A stretch of 64,000 bases of DNA from Ureibacillus composti (GCA_030348875.1 JAUCEP010000002.1:2249001-2313000); one strand, 5' to 3'. Numbered from the stretch's first letter, positions 29,500 through 38,663 are shown. Program-made: numbers and translations. The notes: generated by a model not told the origin, from the letters alone.

Positions 29500-29850
29500 T
29501 AAAAAAGCCTTTTTCTCCGACGCCAAATAAAACCTTTGCGTAGGGATGAAAAAGACTTTCATGGTACCACCCTTGTTCGTAGCAGTAATTGCTACCTCGT
29601 GAATAGTGGGAAACTATCCGTCCGCATTGAATGACTCGAAAAATTCCGAAAATTCAATGTGCAACCAGTCGGATACACTATTCATTAGTAACGAGCATTC
29701 GATCATGCCCGGAGCTATCTAATTGCTTACGCGTTTAATAGCTCACTCCGAGGGGATGTCGGATATAGTTGTATCGTCGGCTTCCAGCAATACCGACTCT
29801 CTGGTAGATACAATTCTCTATAACCTTTAACCTCATCATCGAGTTAAATA
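29500..29850 (-). promoter_or_regulatory. T-box riboswitch upstream of ilvB
   Basis: The T-box sequence AGGGTGGTACCATG is at 29560-29573 on the minus strand. Just downstream AGTCTTTTTCATCC can pair with GGAGAAAAAGGCT, followed by TTTTTTATTTT, as the terminator (29500-29556). Stem I lies near 29750-29845 and contains the AGAGAG and GCTGGAAGCC loop words. The specifier is not resolved by eye: ATC and CTC triplets both occur in the 3' side of stem I, fitting isoleucine or leucine. Confidence 0.92.
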
Positions 29851-29886
29851 TATATTTATAACGTTCTATATTTTAGGAATAATTTA

Positions 29887-29919
29887 ATTATACTACTATT
29901 TGCTAATTTTCAAAATATA
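29887..29919 (-). promoter_or_regulatory. ilvB promoter with overlapping CodY-like box
   Basis: On the minus strand TTTTGA (29910-29915) and TATAAT (29887-29892) are spaced 17 bases, a good sigma-A promoter. The plus-strand stretch 29905-29919 begins AATTTTCA and matches the CodY consensus AATTTTCWGAAAATT at about 12 of 15 positions, covering the -35. Repression by CodY would fit a branched-chain operon, but the match is imperfect. Confidence 0.6.
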
Positions 29920-29964
29920 TAATTTATTAAAAGTATATGCCTAATTACAAATATAATCAAGACA

Positions 29965-31635
29965 TTATATTTTCATTACGCCGCCTTTAGAAGCATTTGT
30001 TACAAGTTTTGAATATCTAGCTAACCAACCTGTTTTGATTTTAGGTTCAAATGGTTTCAAGTTTTGGCGACGTTCTTCTAACACATCATCAGAAACTTTT
30101 AGGTTGATTGTACGGTTTGGTAAATCGATTTCGATGATATCACCATTTTCAACTAAGGCAATTGGACCACCCTCTGCTGCTTCTGGTGAGATATGACCGA
30201 TTGAAATACCACGAGATGCACCACTGAAACGGCCATCTGTGATTAATGCAACTTTTGTACCTAACCCACGACCCATGATCGCAGAAGTTGGTGCAAGCAT
30301 TTCTGGCATACCTGGCCCACCTTTAGGACCTTCGTAGCGAATAACTACAACATGACCTTCGCGAACAGTACCATTATCAATTGCTGCTTGAGCTTCATCT
30401 TGAGATTCAAAGACAATTGCTTCGCCAGTGAATTCTTTAATAGATGGGTCAACAGCGCCGACTTTGATTACTGAACCTTCTGGAGCAATATTACCAAATA
30501 AAATTGATAATCCTCCAACTGGACTATATGGGTTATCCTTCGTGCGAATAACTTTGTCATTTATGATATTGTGGTCTTGTACTAACTCACCCATTGTTTT
30601 ACCTGTAACAGTAATACGATCCGGATGAATTGCACCAGGAATTTTAGTTAACTCATTAATAATAGACTCAACGCCACCTGCTTTGTTGATATCGTCCATT
30701 GAGATATCAGATGCTGGCATGATTTTCGCTAAATATGGAACTCGTGCAGCAACCTTGTTGATATCCTCTAAGTTATACTCAATTTCAGCTTCATTTGCAA
30801 TAGCTAAAGTATGTAGTACAGTATTTGTTGATCCACCCATTGCCATATCTAAAGCAAATGCATCATCAATGGCTTCTTTGGTAATAATATCACGAGGCTT
30901 TACATCTTCTTTGATCATTCGAACTAAGTGTTTTGCAGCTTCGTAAATTAATTCCTTACGTCTTTCACTTGTAGCAACAATTGTACCGTTACCTGGTAGA
31001 GCAACACCTAACATTTCCATTAAGCAGTTCATTGAATTAGCAGTAAACATACCAGAACATGAACCACAAGTTGGACAAGCGTTATTTTCAATGTCTAAAA
31101 GCTCTTCAGCTGACATATTGCCTGATTTATGAGCGCCTACTCCTTCAAATACTGATGTTAAAGACAATTGCTTACCACTTGCACTCGTACCTGCTTCCAT
31201 TGGACCTCCAGAAACAAAGATCGATGGAACATTTGTACGAACTGCAGCCATTAACATCCCTGGTGTAATTTTGTCACAGTTTGGTATGTAAAATACACCA
31301 TCAAACCAGTGTGCATTAATAACAGTTTCTGCTGAATCGGCAATTAACTCACGACTTGGTAATGAATATCTCATACCAATATGCCCCATCGCAATACCAT
31401 CATCTACACCAATCGTATTAAATTCGAATGGAATACCGCCTGCTTCAATAATCGCTTCCTTTACTACGTCCGCAAACTCGCGTAAGTGTACGTGACCAGG
31501 AATGATGTCGATATAAGAGTTACAAACACCAATAAATGGTTTTCCTAAATCTTTAGCTTTTACTTTTCCCGTAGCATAAAGAAGACTACGGTGAGGAGCA
31601 CGATCAACTCCTACTTTAATCATGTCACTTCTCAT
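29965..31635 (-). CDS. ilvD: Dihydroxy-acid dehydratase
   Basis: 556 residues from ATG 31635, with GAGGGG ten bases upstream. It dehydrates the dihydroxy acids to 2-oxoisovalerate and 2-oxo-3-methylvalerate using an iron-sulphur cluster. The cluster cysteines are in [13 protein letters not shown] and [40 protein letters not shown] is the C-terminal signature. It lies upstream of the T-box, in front of the classic ilvB-leuD order, so it can be expressed separately from the T-box-controlled genes. It begins the branched-chain block. Confidence 0.97.
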   Translation of the reverse strand: MRSDMIKVGVDRAPHRSLLYATGKVKAKDLGKPFIGVCNSYIDIIPGHVHLREFADVVKEAIIEAGGIPFEFNTIGVDDGIAMGHIGMRYSLPSRELIADSAETVINAHWFDGVFYIPNCDKITPGMLMAAVRTNVPSIFVSGGPMEAGTSASGKQLSLTSVFEGVGAHKSGNMSAEELLDIENNACPTCGSCSGMFTANSMNCLMEMLGVALPGNGTIVATSERRKELIYEAAKHLVRMIKEDVKPRDIITKEAIDDAFALDMAMGGSTNTVLHTLAIANEAEIEYNLEDINKVAARVPYLAKIMPASDISMDDINKAGGVESIINELTKIPGAIHPDRITVTGKTMGELVQDHNIINDKVIRTKDNPYSPVGGLSILFGNIAPEGSVIKVGAVDPSIKEFTGEAIVFESQDEAQAAIDNGTVREGHVVVIRYEGPKGGPGMPEMLAPTSAIMGRGLGTKVALITDGRFSGASRGISIGHISPEAAEGGPIALVENGDIIEIDLPNRTINLKVSDDVLEERRQNLKPFEPKIKTGWLARYSKLVTNASKGGVMKI

Positions 31636-31852
31636 TAATGTATCGCCCCTCACTTACTAGTAACCAATTAGTATATTGATAATACTATATTAGCACGAAT
31701 ATCAATCTATAACTTCGTTTGGAAGTTACATGAAATTGCTACGTTTGTTATAAGTTAAACGTATTAAATTGTTGCTATCATAGTACATTTTCTCCTCCTT
31801 CGTCAACAGTGTTTTTTTAATTATTTGCATAATTTAAAATACTACAAAATAT

Positions 31853-31867
31853 TTGAAAACGTTTTCT
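31853..31867. promoter_or_regulatory. cre-like CcpA site upstream of ilvD
   Basis: TTGAAAACGTTTTCT is a nearly perfect palindrome and fits the catabolite-responsive element consensus. It lies about 220 bases before the ilvD start. In Bacillus subtilis CcpA activates ilv-leu from an upstream cre, so a similar role is plausible here. In 31868-32060 I see nothing else. Confidence 0.6.
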
Positions 31868-32060
31868 CCCTATCTATTGTTGGGAATTTTCTGTTTCGGT
31901 TTACCTTTTTGAAATTTTTAAGAAATTTAAATTTATCTAAAAAGTTTGAATTTAATACACCTATTTATTCTGTTTGCTTGGTTTGGTATCAAATACTTCT
32001 TCTTGAGTTCATTAAACAATGGGTCACGTACATGTTAGATTCATAATGAATTGAGCTTTA

Positions 32061-32091
32061 AAAAGAAAAAAGTCTAGCAAAATGCTAGACT
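32061..32091 (-). terminator. Terminator of the 36-aa membrane peptide gene
   Basis: AGTCTAGCA and TGCTAGACT pair perfectly around a 3-base loop. On the minus strand the stem is followed by TTTTTTCTTTTT. It lies eight bases past the stop at 32099. Confidence 0.85.
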
Positions 32092-32098
32092 CTGTAAA

Positions 32099-32209
32099 TT
32101 AAAAATGTGCGTACAATAAATCAACCACAAGATTAAACAAGATGATCGAATGTACACTTGCTAAAAGAATTCCTTGCTTTCTCCACTTTTTAATTGATTT
32201 TAAATCCAT
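32099..32209 (-). CDS. Small membrane peptide (36 aa)
   Basis: The peptide starts MDLKSIKKWRKQGILLASVH and continues with a hydrophobic stretch ending LLYAHF. A basic N-terminus and one transmembrane helix are visible. GAGGTGG sits six bases before the ATG at 32209 and a strong terminator follows the stop; together these make a real gene likely despite its size. It forms a unit of its own. No family is recognised; small stress or sporulation membrane peptides and toxin-like peptides have this shape. Confidence 0.6.
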   Translation of the reverse strand: MDLKSIKKWRKQGILLASVHSIILFNLVVDLLYAHF

Positions 32210-32619
32210 AATGACCACCTCATTTTTCTAAGTTGTGACAATTATATGACAATTTTTCGAAAATTGCAAACATTTTTGAAAATTCACACTTGCATTTTTT
32301 GTTATTTTCTAACACATCATTCAATCAAATCACGTATATTTTGTTTTTTAAAAGAAAAAATAATGTAAAGCAGAAGATGAAAGTTCATAGTTTCTTGAGT
32401 GCAAATTATATGTTTCATCTTTGAAATGGATTAAAATTTCAGATTGATGCATTTAAAATTCAATTTTGCACATATTACTAACGAAGCGAACGTACTAACC
32501 CCTGCATGTGGAATTATTGATCTTTGTCTTCTGTAAAAGTTTGTGTAACAAATTGAAATTATTTCATTAAAGGTTACTACACGCTTTCAAATCAAATAGC
32601 ATAGGAGATGAAAACACAC
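32210..32619. other. AT-rich gap without recognisable genes
   Basis: About 400 bases between the divergent 36-aa peptide and GlsB-like genes. I see only A/T-rich promoter-like sequence, no repeat, no terminator and no credible frame. Confidence 0.5.
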
Positions 32620-32877
32620 ATGATGAGCTTTATTTGGTATTTAATTATCGGTGGGGTGCTTGGGTGGTTAGCTGGTGTCATCATTGGAAGGGACGTTCCA
32701 GGTGGTGTCATCGGTAATATCGTTGCAGGGATTGTAGGTTCTTGGATTGGTAGTGCCATTTTAGGTAACTGGGGATGGGAAGTTGCTGACTTCTACGTCT
32801 TCCCTGCCATACTTGGTGCAATCGCATTAATCTTCGTCGTATCGTTTATTATGCGTTCCTTCAGAAAAGCAACTTAA
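32620..32877 (+). CDS. GlsB/YeaQ/YmgE family stress-response membrane protein
   Basis: 85 residues with three membrane helices and the glycine-rich pattern GGVLGWLAGVIIGRD ... GNIVAGIVGSWIGS, which identifies the transglycosylase-associated (YeaQ/YmgE/GlsB) family. These are small stress-linked membrane proteins of unknown mechanism. The ATG at 32620 (or 32623) is chosen because GGAG abuts an earlier in-frame ATG at 32608. A perfect terminator follows. Confidence 0.85.
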   Translation: MMSFIWYLIIGGVLGWLAGVIIGRDVPGGVIGNIVAGIVGSWIGSAILGNWGWEVADFYVFPAILGAIALIFVVSFIMRSFRKAT

Positions 32878-32891
32878 GGTTGCTTTTAAGA

Positions 32892-32922
32892 GCAGGCTCA
32901 TAGAGATTGAGCCTGCTTTTTT
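32892..32922 (+). terminator. Terminator of the GlsB-like gene
   Basis: GCAGGCTCA and TGAGCCTGC pair perfectly around a 7-base loop, followed by TTTTTTTA. Confidence 0.92.
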
Positions 32923-32949
32923 TAGTTTGGTTTAGAGTTTAGGGTGGAT

Positions 32950-34025
32950 AGTTTTATGTGCGAGGGTTCATTGGTTATGAGTAAGTTTGGTGGTTTTACG
33001 TGCGGGTTCTCTCTGGTTATGTGCGAGTTTAGTGGTTTTACGTGCGGGTTCCGGCATATTACGCGCGACTTTTCTACATTTACGTGCGCTCGAGTTCTTT
33101 TCGTGCGACTTCTCTCTGGTTGCGTGCGAGTTTGGTCGTTTTACGTGCGGGTTCCGGCATATTACGCTCGACTTTTCTACATTTACGTGCGCTCGAGTTC
33201 TTTTCGTGCGACTTCTCTCTGGTTATGTGCGAGTTCGGTCGTTTTACGTGCGGGTTCCGGCATATTACGCGCGACTTTTCTACATTTACGTGCGCTCGAG
33301 TTCTTTTCGTGCGACTTCTCTCTGGTTATGTGCGAGTTTGGTCGTTTTACGTGCGGGTTCCACTATATTACGTGCGGCTTTTCTACATTTACGCTCGACT
33401 TTTCTACATTTACGTGCGCTCGAGTTCTTTTCGTGCGACTTCTCTCTGGTTATGTGCGAGTTTGGTCGTTTTACGTGCGGGTTCTGGCATATTACGCGCG
33501 ACTTTTCTACATTTACGTGCGCTCGAGTTCTTTTCGTGCGACTTCTCTCTGGTTATGTGCGAGTTTGGTCGTTTTACGTGCGGGTTCCACTATATTACGC
33601 GCGACTTTTCTACATTTACGTGCGCTCGAGTTCTTTTCGTGCGACTTCTCTCTGGTTATGTGCGAGTTTGGTCGTTTTACGTGCGGGTTCCACTATATTA
33701 CGCGCGACTTTTCTACATTTACGTGCGCTCGAGTTCTTTTCGTGCGACTTCTCTCTGGTTGCGTGCGAGTTTGGTCGTTTTACGTGCGGGTTCCGGCATA
33801 TTACGCTCGACTTTTCTACATTTACGTGCGCTCGAGTTCTTTTCGTGCGACTTCTCTCTGGTTATGTGCGAGTTTGGTCGTTTTACGTGCGGGTTCCACT
33901 ATATTATGTGCGGCTTTTCTACATTTCCGTGCGCTCGGGTTTATTATGTGCGACTTCTCACAATTTACATGCGAGTTTATCTCCTTATCGTGCGACTTTA
34001 CAACTCTTCCGTGCGCTCACTCTAT
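32950..34025 (+). repeat. 103-bp higher-order tandem array built from 21-bp sub-units, open in all three plus frames
   Basis: A CTCGAG-centred landmark recurs at 33091, 33194, 33297, 33421, 33524, 33627, 33730, 33833 and 33936. The spacing is 103 each time except one 124, where a 21-base sub-unit is duplicated. Each unit holds four 21-mers and one 19-mer, all starting TGCG or CGCG, for example TGCGAGTTTGGTCGTTTTAC. No stop triplet occurs in any plus-strand frame, and 103 is not a multiple of three, so each frame repeats the same peptides out of phase. I read it as non-coding. Base composition is clearly richer in G+C than the flanks. Confidence 0.92.
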
Positions 34026-34071
34026 ACACCCCATGACTTTTGCTTGATTACATTCGCTTGCAATCATCAAA

Positions 34072-34788
34072 TTATCTAATGTGATCGTCTTCCCTTTTTG
34101 CTAAAACAACATATTCGATTTCATCACTTACACTTTCGTACAATTTATAATAATGAAGGATATCTTCAACATATTCATCACTATGGTTATAGCTAAAGAT
34201 TGCTTTTTTTAATTTTCCTTCTGAAACGCCGGCCTTCGATAAGTAATTCGCTGCACTATAGACGGCATCTTCAATATCATAGGGATCTGCAATACCATCA
34301 CCATTGGCATCGATTCCATATCCTCCATACTTTTTGATTATAGCTGGATCGGTTTTTTCATTTTCATTTATCTCACCTTTCCCTTTCCCACTGCATGTAG
34401 GATGACTCCATCCAACAAATGTACAGGGCATAAATTGTAAGTGTCCTTCTGCCCCTACAGGTGAAACAAGCGTCTTCATTGAGGAGAATCGCGTTTCCAC
34501 ACGATGATGCGCTGCTAGTAATGTCCAGGGCACATTATATTTTTCGCTTGCAGCTATGTAAATCGGTATGTATTCTTCAGGAATTTGAAGATCAAAGTCT
34601 GCTTGTATTTCTTCTAGCTCGGATTTATATAGTAGTTTTTCAAAGATTGAAAATGTCTTCAGTTCTTGCCATGCTAGAAAAACGAAGAAATACATTGTGA
34701 TGGATGCTGGGATGAGTAATACGACTAAAAATAGTTTCACACCAGGCGTTAGGATCTGTTTTTTCTTTTTATTCTTTTTCTTCGCCAT
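34072..34788 (-). CDS. Membrane-anchored lytic transglycosylase-like protein
   Basis: 238 residues from ATG 34788 (GGTGG upstream). A lysine-rich cytosolic N-terminus (AKKKNKKKK) precedes one transmembrane helix (about 17-40). The extracellular part has an SLT-type fold: YIAASEKYNVPWTLLAA, then HHRVETRFS with the probable catalytic Glu (about 98), GAEGHLQFMPCTFVGW and a C-terminal AANYLSKAG helix. It should cleave peptidoglycan glycan strands. A DANGDGIADPYD segment resembles a calcium-binding loop. It is divergent from mscL. Only the repeat array lies downstream. Confidence 0.85.
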   Translation of the reverse strand: MAKKKNKKKKQILTPGVKLFLVVLLIPASITMYFFVFLAWQELKTFSIFEKLLYKSELEEIQADFDLQIPEEYIPIYIAASEKYNVPWTLLAAHHRVETRFSSMKTLVSPVGAEGHLQFMPCTFVGWSHPTCSGKGKGEINENEKTDPAIIKKYGGYGIDANGDGIADPYDIEDAVYSAANYLSKAGVSEGKLKKAIFSYNHSDEYVEDILHYYKLYESVSDEIEYVVLAKREDDHIR

Positions 34789-34931
34789 ATTCGCCACCTA
34801 TCTATTACTTTCCATGTAAAATGTATCGTTATTGTTAAAATTGTCGTCTAATGAGCATTAATAAGAAAAAAATTGTATAATGCAAATCTATACAAATATA
34901 GTAACATACAACACGAAAGGATAAGGGTAAT

Positions 34932-35321
34932 ATGTGGAAAGATTTTAAAGAATTTGCGATGAAAGGCAATGTACTAGACTTAGCAATCGCTGTTGTGATT
35001 GGCGGAGCGTTTGGGAAGATTGTTACCTCATTAGTTGAAAATATTATTATGCCCCTAGTTGGAATGTTAACTGGTGGCATCGATTTAACCAATTCATTAG
35101 CATTTGGTCCGGAAGATAGTTTAAAAATTGGTGTTTTCATTCAATCAATTATCGACTTCTTAATTATCTCCTTCTCAATTTTTATAGCACTTCGCATCCT
35201 AACAAAGTTAAATCGTAAAAAGAAAGAAGAAGCTCTAGAAGAACCTGCTGCTCCAGAATTAGATCCAAAAGAAGAGCTGCTAAAAGAAATCCGAGATTTA
35301 CTAAAAAAAGAACAAGCTTAA
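34932..35321 (+). CDS. mscL: Large-conductance mechanosensitive channel
   Basis: 129 residues, the standard length. It opens a wide pore when membrane tension rises during osmotic downshock. The N-terminal [20 protein letters not shown] and the first helix with its GGAFGKIV pore constriction are typical, followed by a periplasmic loop, a second helix and a charged C-terminal bundle helix. AAAGGATAAGG lies upstream. A terminator follows. Confidence 0.96.
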   Translation: MWKDFKEFAMKGNVLDLAIAVVIGGAFGKIVTSLVENIIMPLVGMLTGGIDLTNSLAFGPEDSLKIGVFIQSIIDFLIISFSIFIALRILTKLNRKKKEEALEEPAAPELDPKEELLKEIRDLLKKEQA

Positions 35322-35330
35322 CCGTATGAA

Positions 35331-35364
35331 AGTGTTTGACTACTATACGTCAAATACTTTTTTT
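35331..35364 (+). terminator. Terminator of mscL
   Basis: AGTGTTTGAC and GTCAAATACT pair (one G-T) around an 8-base loop, followed by TTTTTTTA. Confidence 0.85.
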
Positions 35365-35478
35365 ATTGTAAAAAGTCATATTATTCAGTTGATGGTGTTG
35401 TTTTCGCTATTTTTACATGATAAATTGAATTAATATAACTGATTCATTTTAATATTTAAATTAAGAAAGAGTGAGAAC

Positions 35479-36591
35479 ATGACAAAACAATCTATTGAAA
35501 CAAAATTGGTGCAATTAGGGAATTTGAGTGATCCTAGAACTGGCGCTGTGAACCCACCGATTTATATGTCCACTGCATATAAACACGCTGGTATTGGTCA
35601 ATCAACTGGTTACGACTATTCTCGTACAAAAAACCCTACTCGCGACATCCTTGAAAAAGGGATTGCGGAACTTGAAAATGGTGACGCTGGTTTTGCATGT
35701 AGCTCAGGTATGGCTGCTGTTCAATTAGTATTATCATTATTCAAACCAGGGGACGAAATTATTATTCCAGATGATGTTTATGGTGGTACGTATCGTTTAC
35801 TCAAAACATTTAGTGAAACGTACAACATCAAACCTGTTTATTCAGATTTTGCTAATGTTGACCAAGTCGAATCGTTGGTGAACGAAAATACGAAAGCCAT
35901 TTTCCTTGAAACACCAACAAATCCATTAATGCTTGAGTTTGATTTAGATGAATATGCTGCTCTTTCGAAAAAGCACAACCTATTATTCATTGTTGATAAT
36001 ACATTCTATACACCATACTTCCAACGTCCAATCGATCACGGTGCAGATATCGTTCTTCACAGTGCAACAAAATATATCGCTGGTCATAATGATGTACTTG
36101 CTGGACTTGTTGTGGCTAAAGGCCAAGAATTATGTGATAAATTAGCATTTGCACAAAATGGCATGGGGCTTGTTTTAGGACCAATGGATTGTTGGCTAGT
36201 GATTCGTGGTTTAAAAACAATGCACTTACGCTTAAAGCAACATGATGAAAACGGTAAAAAAGTTGCTGCATTTTTAGCTACTGAACCCCTTGTTACAGAT
36301 GTTTTATATACAGGTAAAGGTGGTATGCTTTCATTCAAGGTTAAAGATGAAGCGATGATTAATCCCTTCTTACAAAAAATGCAATTAATTACGTTTGCCG
36401 AAAGTCTTGGCGGTGTTGAAAGCTTTATCACTTACCCAGCAACACAAACACATGCAGATATTCCTTTAGAAGAACGTATGGCACGTGGTGTTGACAACCG
36501 CTTATTACGCTTCTCTATTGGTATTGAACATGCGGAAGATATTATTGCAGACTTACAACAAGTATTTGATCAGTTAAGAGAAGAATTCTAA
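35479..36591 (+). CDS. metI: Cystathionine gamma-synthase / O-acetylhomoserine thiolyase (MetI type)
   Basis: 370 residues. This PLP enzyme of the Cys/Met metabolism family is very close in pattern to Bacillus MetI (373 residues). The PLP lysine is in HSATKYIAGHND (about 198). YDYSRTKNPTR and the C-terminal AESLGGVESFITYPATQTH are family signatures. It joins an activated homoserine with cysteine or sulphide for methionine synthesis. No SAM riboswitch is visible in the 115-base leader, unlike in B. subtilis, and metC is not adjacent. AAAGAGTGAG lies before the ATG. Confidence 0.9.
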   Translation: MTKQSIETKLVQLGNLSDPRTGAVNPPIYMSTAYKHAGIGQSTGYDYSRTKNPTRDILEKGIAELENGDAGFACSSGMAAVQLVLSLFKPGDEIIIPDDVYGGTYRLLKTFSETYNIKPVYSDFANVDQVESLVNENTKAIFLETPTNPLMLEFDLDEYAALSKKHNLLFIVDNTFYTPYFQRPIDHGADIVLHSATKYIAGHNDVLAGLVVAKGQELCDKLAFAQNGMGLVLGPMDCWLVIRGLKTMHLRLKQHDENGKKVAAFLATEPLVTDVLYTGKGGMLSFKVKDEAMINPFLQKMQLITFAESLGGVESFITYPATQTHADIPLEERMARGVDNRLLRFSIGIEHAEDIIADLQQVFDQLREEF

Positions 36592-36602
36592 TAAAGACTA
36601 TA

Positions 36603-36643
36603 AAAAAGCATTTGGAATCTGCAAAATTCCAAATGCTTTCTTT
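36603..36643. terminator. Bidirectional terminator between metI and the CBS gene
   Basis: AGCATTTGGAAT and ATTCCAAATGCT pair perfectly around a 6-base loop, with an A-run before and a T-rich run after. The two genes are convergent. Confidence 0.9.
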
Positions 36644-36645
36644 AA

Positions 36646-37077
36646 TTAATGATTATAATGATCTGGTTCTGAAATCTCGCTTAACGCTGCTCCAGCTTCA
36701 TTGACGTAGATATTTTCTTTTGCCAAGTCACCAATTGCACAAATACCAACAAGTTCCCCGTTATCTACTACTGGAATACGACGAATTTGGTGTTGTGCCA
36801 TTAGACGAGCAGCTTCATGAACATCTGTTGTCGATGAACATGTCACCACATCTGTTGTCATGCAGTCATGACAGTGAACTTGGTTTGCATCTTTTCCGTC
36901 TGCAATGACATTAATGACGATGTCACGGTCAGTGATCACGCCCACTACTTTTTTCCCTTCACATACAGGCACGGATCCACAATCAACATCGCGCATAATT
37001 TGTGCCGCAGTCGTTATCGAATCATGTGGTGCACACACTCGAATATTTGAAGTCATTACATCTTTTACAGTTTTCAT
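36646..37077 (-). CDS. Tandem CBS-domain protein
   Basis: 143 residues with two CBS domains: VKDVMTSNIRVCAPHDSITT to about 65, and CHDCMTTDVVTCSSTTDVHE onward to about 130. Such stand-alone pairs sense adenine nucleotides or similar ligands; the partner is not known. The ends of the domains (GVITDRDI, GICAIGDLA) are standard. The pattern resembles Bacillus YhcV. Single gene, divergent from nothing obvious. Confidence 0.88.
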   Translation of the reverse strand: MKTVKDVMTSNIRVCAPHDSITTAAQIMRDVDCGSVPVCEGKKVVGVITDRDIVINVIADGKDANQVHCHDCMTTDVVTCSSTTDVHEAARLMAQHQIRRIPVVDNGELVGICAIGDLAKENIYVNEAGAALSEISEPDHYNH

Positions 37078-37149
37078 TATTCATTACCTCCATTCAAATT
37101 TCATCTTGAATATTGTTTGTTATTTCAACGAAAATATTCTTCAAAATAA

Positions 37150-37180
37150 AAAAGTGAGTAACTTTTAAAAAGTTACTCAC
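37150..37180 (-). terminator. Terminator of the Sco-like gene
   Basis: On the minus strand GTGAGTAACTTT pairs with AAAGTTACTCAC around a short loop, then TTTTTTATTTTG. It lies 11 bases past the stop at 37192. Confidence 0.88.
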
Positions 37181-37191
37181 AATAATAATGA

Positions 37192-37806
37192 TTATTTACC
37201 TAAACGCTCTTCGATTAACGTCTCCATATCAATAGCAATTGTATCAAATTGGACGCCTTTTGGATCTTCATCATAGCCTGAATAGTTTTTCACGGAAATT
37301 CCGTTTTCATCAACTAAATAAAATGTCACACCATGCATAACTTGGTCGCCCTCTTGAGGCATTTTTACTAAAGCTTTAAATGAATTTAATGCGAATTGTT
37401 CAATAAACTTTTGATCATAGCCCGTTACTAAATGCCATTTTGATTCATCTGGAACGGTAAAGTGGCTAATGTATTTTGATAATACTTCTGGTGTATCTGT
37501 TGCTGGGTCTACTGAGAAAGCCACAATATTATAATCTTCTACACCACGATCTACGAGTCTTTGTTGAATTTCAGTCATATTAAATGTCATTGGCTGACAT
37601 ACTGTTGTACAATTTGTGAAAATAAACATCGCAAGCCATGGCTTCCCTTTCAAGCTTTCAAGTGATACCGTATCGCCCCGATGGTCAACAGCTTTAAAAT
37701 CCTCAATCTCATATTCTGTTGTCGGTTTGAAATCATAATTACTGCAAGCACTTAAGAAGGATGCGACAACAATCAGTAATACAAGACCTTTAAGTTTCAT
37801 TTTCAT
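37192..37806 (-). CDS. ypmQ: Sco1/SenC family lipoprotein (YpmQ-like)
   Basis: 204 residues from ATG 37806, with AGGGAG upstream. The lipobox LSAC gives a membrane-anchored lipoprotein. The thioredoxin-like domain carries FTNCTTVCQPMT, the CXXXC copper-binding motif of Sco proteins, and a distal His in DQVMHGVTFYLVD. It should deliver copper to, or keep reduced the cysteines of, cytochrome c oxidase CuA. The Ccd cytochrome c maturation genes lie 4 kb away, which suits the role. Confidence 0.9.
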   Translation of the reverse strand: MKMKLKGLVLLIVVASFLSACSNYDFKPTTEYEIEDFKAVDHRGDTVSLESLKGKPWLAMFIFTNCTTVCQPMTFNMTEIQQRLVDRGVEDYNIVAFSVDPATDTPEVLSKYISHFTVPDESKWHLVTGYDQKFIEQFALNSFKALVKMPQEGDQVMHGVTFYLVDENGISVKNYSGYDEDPKGVQFDTIAIDMETLIEERLGK

Positions 37807-37921
37807 CTGCTTCAACTCCCTATAGTCCTTCTCTCATCTTATCGAAAATGGGAGTTTTTGTACAATGTATTTAAAGTGACACATTCATAACAAATTTGTG
37901 AAGGTTGTTTCACAATTGAAG

Positions 37922-38050
37922 TTAGGCTTGATTCATCGATAGAAGAGCGGTATGAATTGCTTCAAGTTTGGTTTCAATTCGGTACAATAAATAAAAAGAG
38001 ACGAGAATTGGAAAACCAATTTCTTGAACTAACATGACCCATTCTTGCAT
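37922..38050 (-). CDS. yvrJ: YvrJ family small membrane protein (42 aa)
   Basis: The peptide begins MQEWVMLVQEIGFPILVSFY and continues LLYRIETKLE, matching the YvrJ family (one helix, then an RIExKL segment). Function unknown. AAAGGGG lies 10 bases before ATG 38050. It is the third gene of a conserved trio with DUF2922 and DUF1659 upstream on the same strand, a grouping often seen in Bacillales. Confidence 0.85.
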   Translation of the reverse strand: MQEWVMLVQEIGFPILVSFYLLYRIETKLEAIHTALLSMNQA

Positions 38051-38159
38051 CTTCGTTTAACCCCTTTCGAAATTAATGATGGAAAAAGTCGACAAAGTCC
38101 GTAAGTAATTGGATTTTGCCGACTAAGTAATTAAAAGCTCTTATTGATCAGGTATAGCG

Positions 38160-38378
38160 TTATGCTAATGTGACTTCTGTTATATTACGCTCCACAATTC
38201 TAGCTTGGTTTTTACCAATTAACGCATTCCCTTCGTGATGAAAAACATCTTGATCCATAATTGTTTGCATAACGCTTGAGATTTCCGCTCCCGTTAAACC
38301 AGGTTTCGGATCATTCACCGAGATGGTGATTGTTTTTCCATTGGCTGTATCAAATTTCATTTCAAGAACTTGTGACAT
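38160..38378 (-). CDS. DUF2922 domain protein
   Basis: 72 residues with the DUF2922 pattern: LEMKFDTANGKTITISVNDP, then the ALIGKNQARIVERNIT C-terminal part. Function unknown. GAGGG lies before the ATG at 38378. It sits between DUF1659 and YvrJ genes, in the usual order, and is probably co-transcribed with them. Confidence 0.88.
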   Translation of the reverse strand: MSQVLEMKFDTANGKTITISVNDPKPGLTGAEISSVMQTIMDQDVFHHEGNALIGKNQARIVERNITEVTLA

Positions 38379-38444
38379 TGACTGTATCCCTCTTTTCTAC
38401 ATTATTTGTTAGCTTCATGCTAATTCTTTTCCGCGCTTTACATG

Positions 38445-38663
38445 TTAGAATTGAATTTCTTCTGTTTCTGTTTTTAACGCTGCACTTAATGGATAATTTG
38501 ATAAACTTGCAATTCCTTGGATCACTGCTGCAACTTGAGTTGATGTTACGTTTTCACGAACATTGTTGTAAGTTTTAGAAGCTAATACTGGTTTACCAGC
38601 TTCATCAACTCCAGTTTCATATGAAATTTTTAATGTCGCGTTTTGGAAATTGAATGTTGCCAT
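38445..38663 (-). CDS. DUF1659 domain protein
   Basis: 72 residues starting at ATG 38663, with AAAGGGGGTG eight bases upstream; the frame is open further back but without a ribosome site. The pattern ATFNFQNATLKISYETG plus NVRENVTSTQVAAVIQGIAS identifies DUF1659. Function unknown. First gene of the DUF1659-DUF2922-YvrJ group. It is divergent from yneK. Confidence 0.88.
   Translation of the reverse strand: MATFNFQNATLKISYETGVDEAGKPVLASKTYNNVRENVTSTQVAAVIQGIASLSNYPLSAALKTETEEIQF

Noticed and set aside
31825-32046. 73-codon plus-strand frame upstream of ilvD
   Set aside because: It covers the cre-like site, lacks a ribosome site and resembles no protein known to me.
32944-34079. Three overlapping ~350-codon plus-strand frames in the 103-bp array
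   Set aside because: All three frames give the same repetitive peptides out of phase, with no ribosome site or known domain. The openness comes from the lack of stop triplets in the unit.
35365-35478. SAM riboswitch ahead of metI
   Set aside because: Expected from B. subtilis, but the leader is only about 115 bases and no S-box core or terminator/antiterminator is visible.
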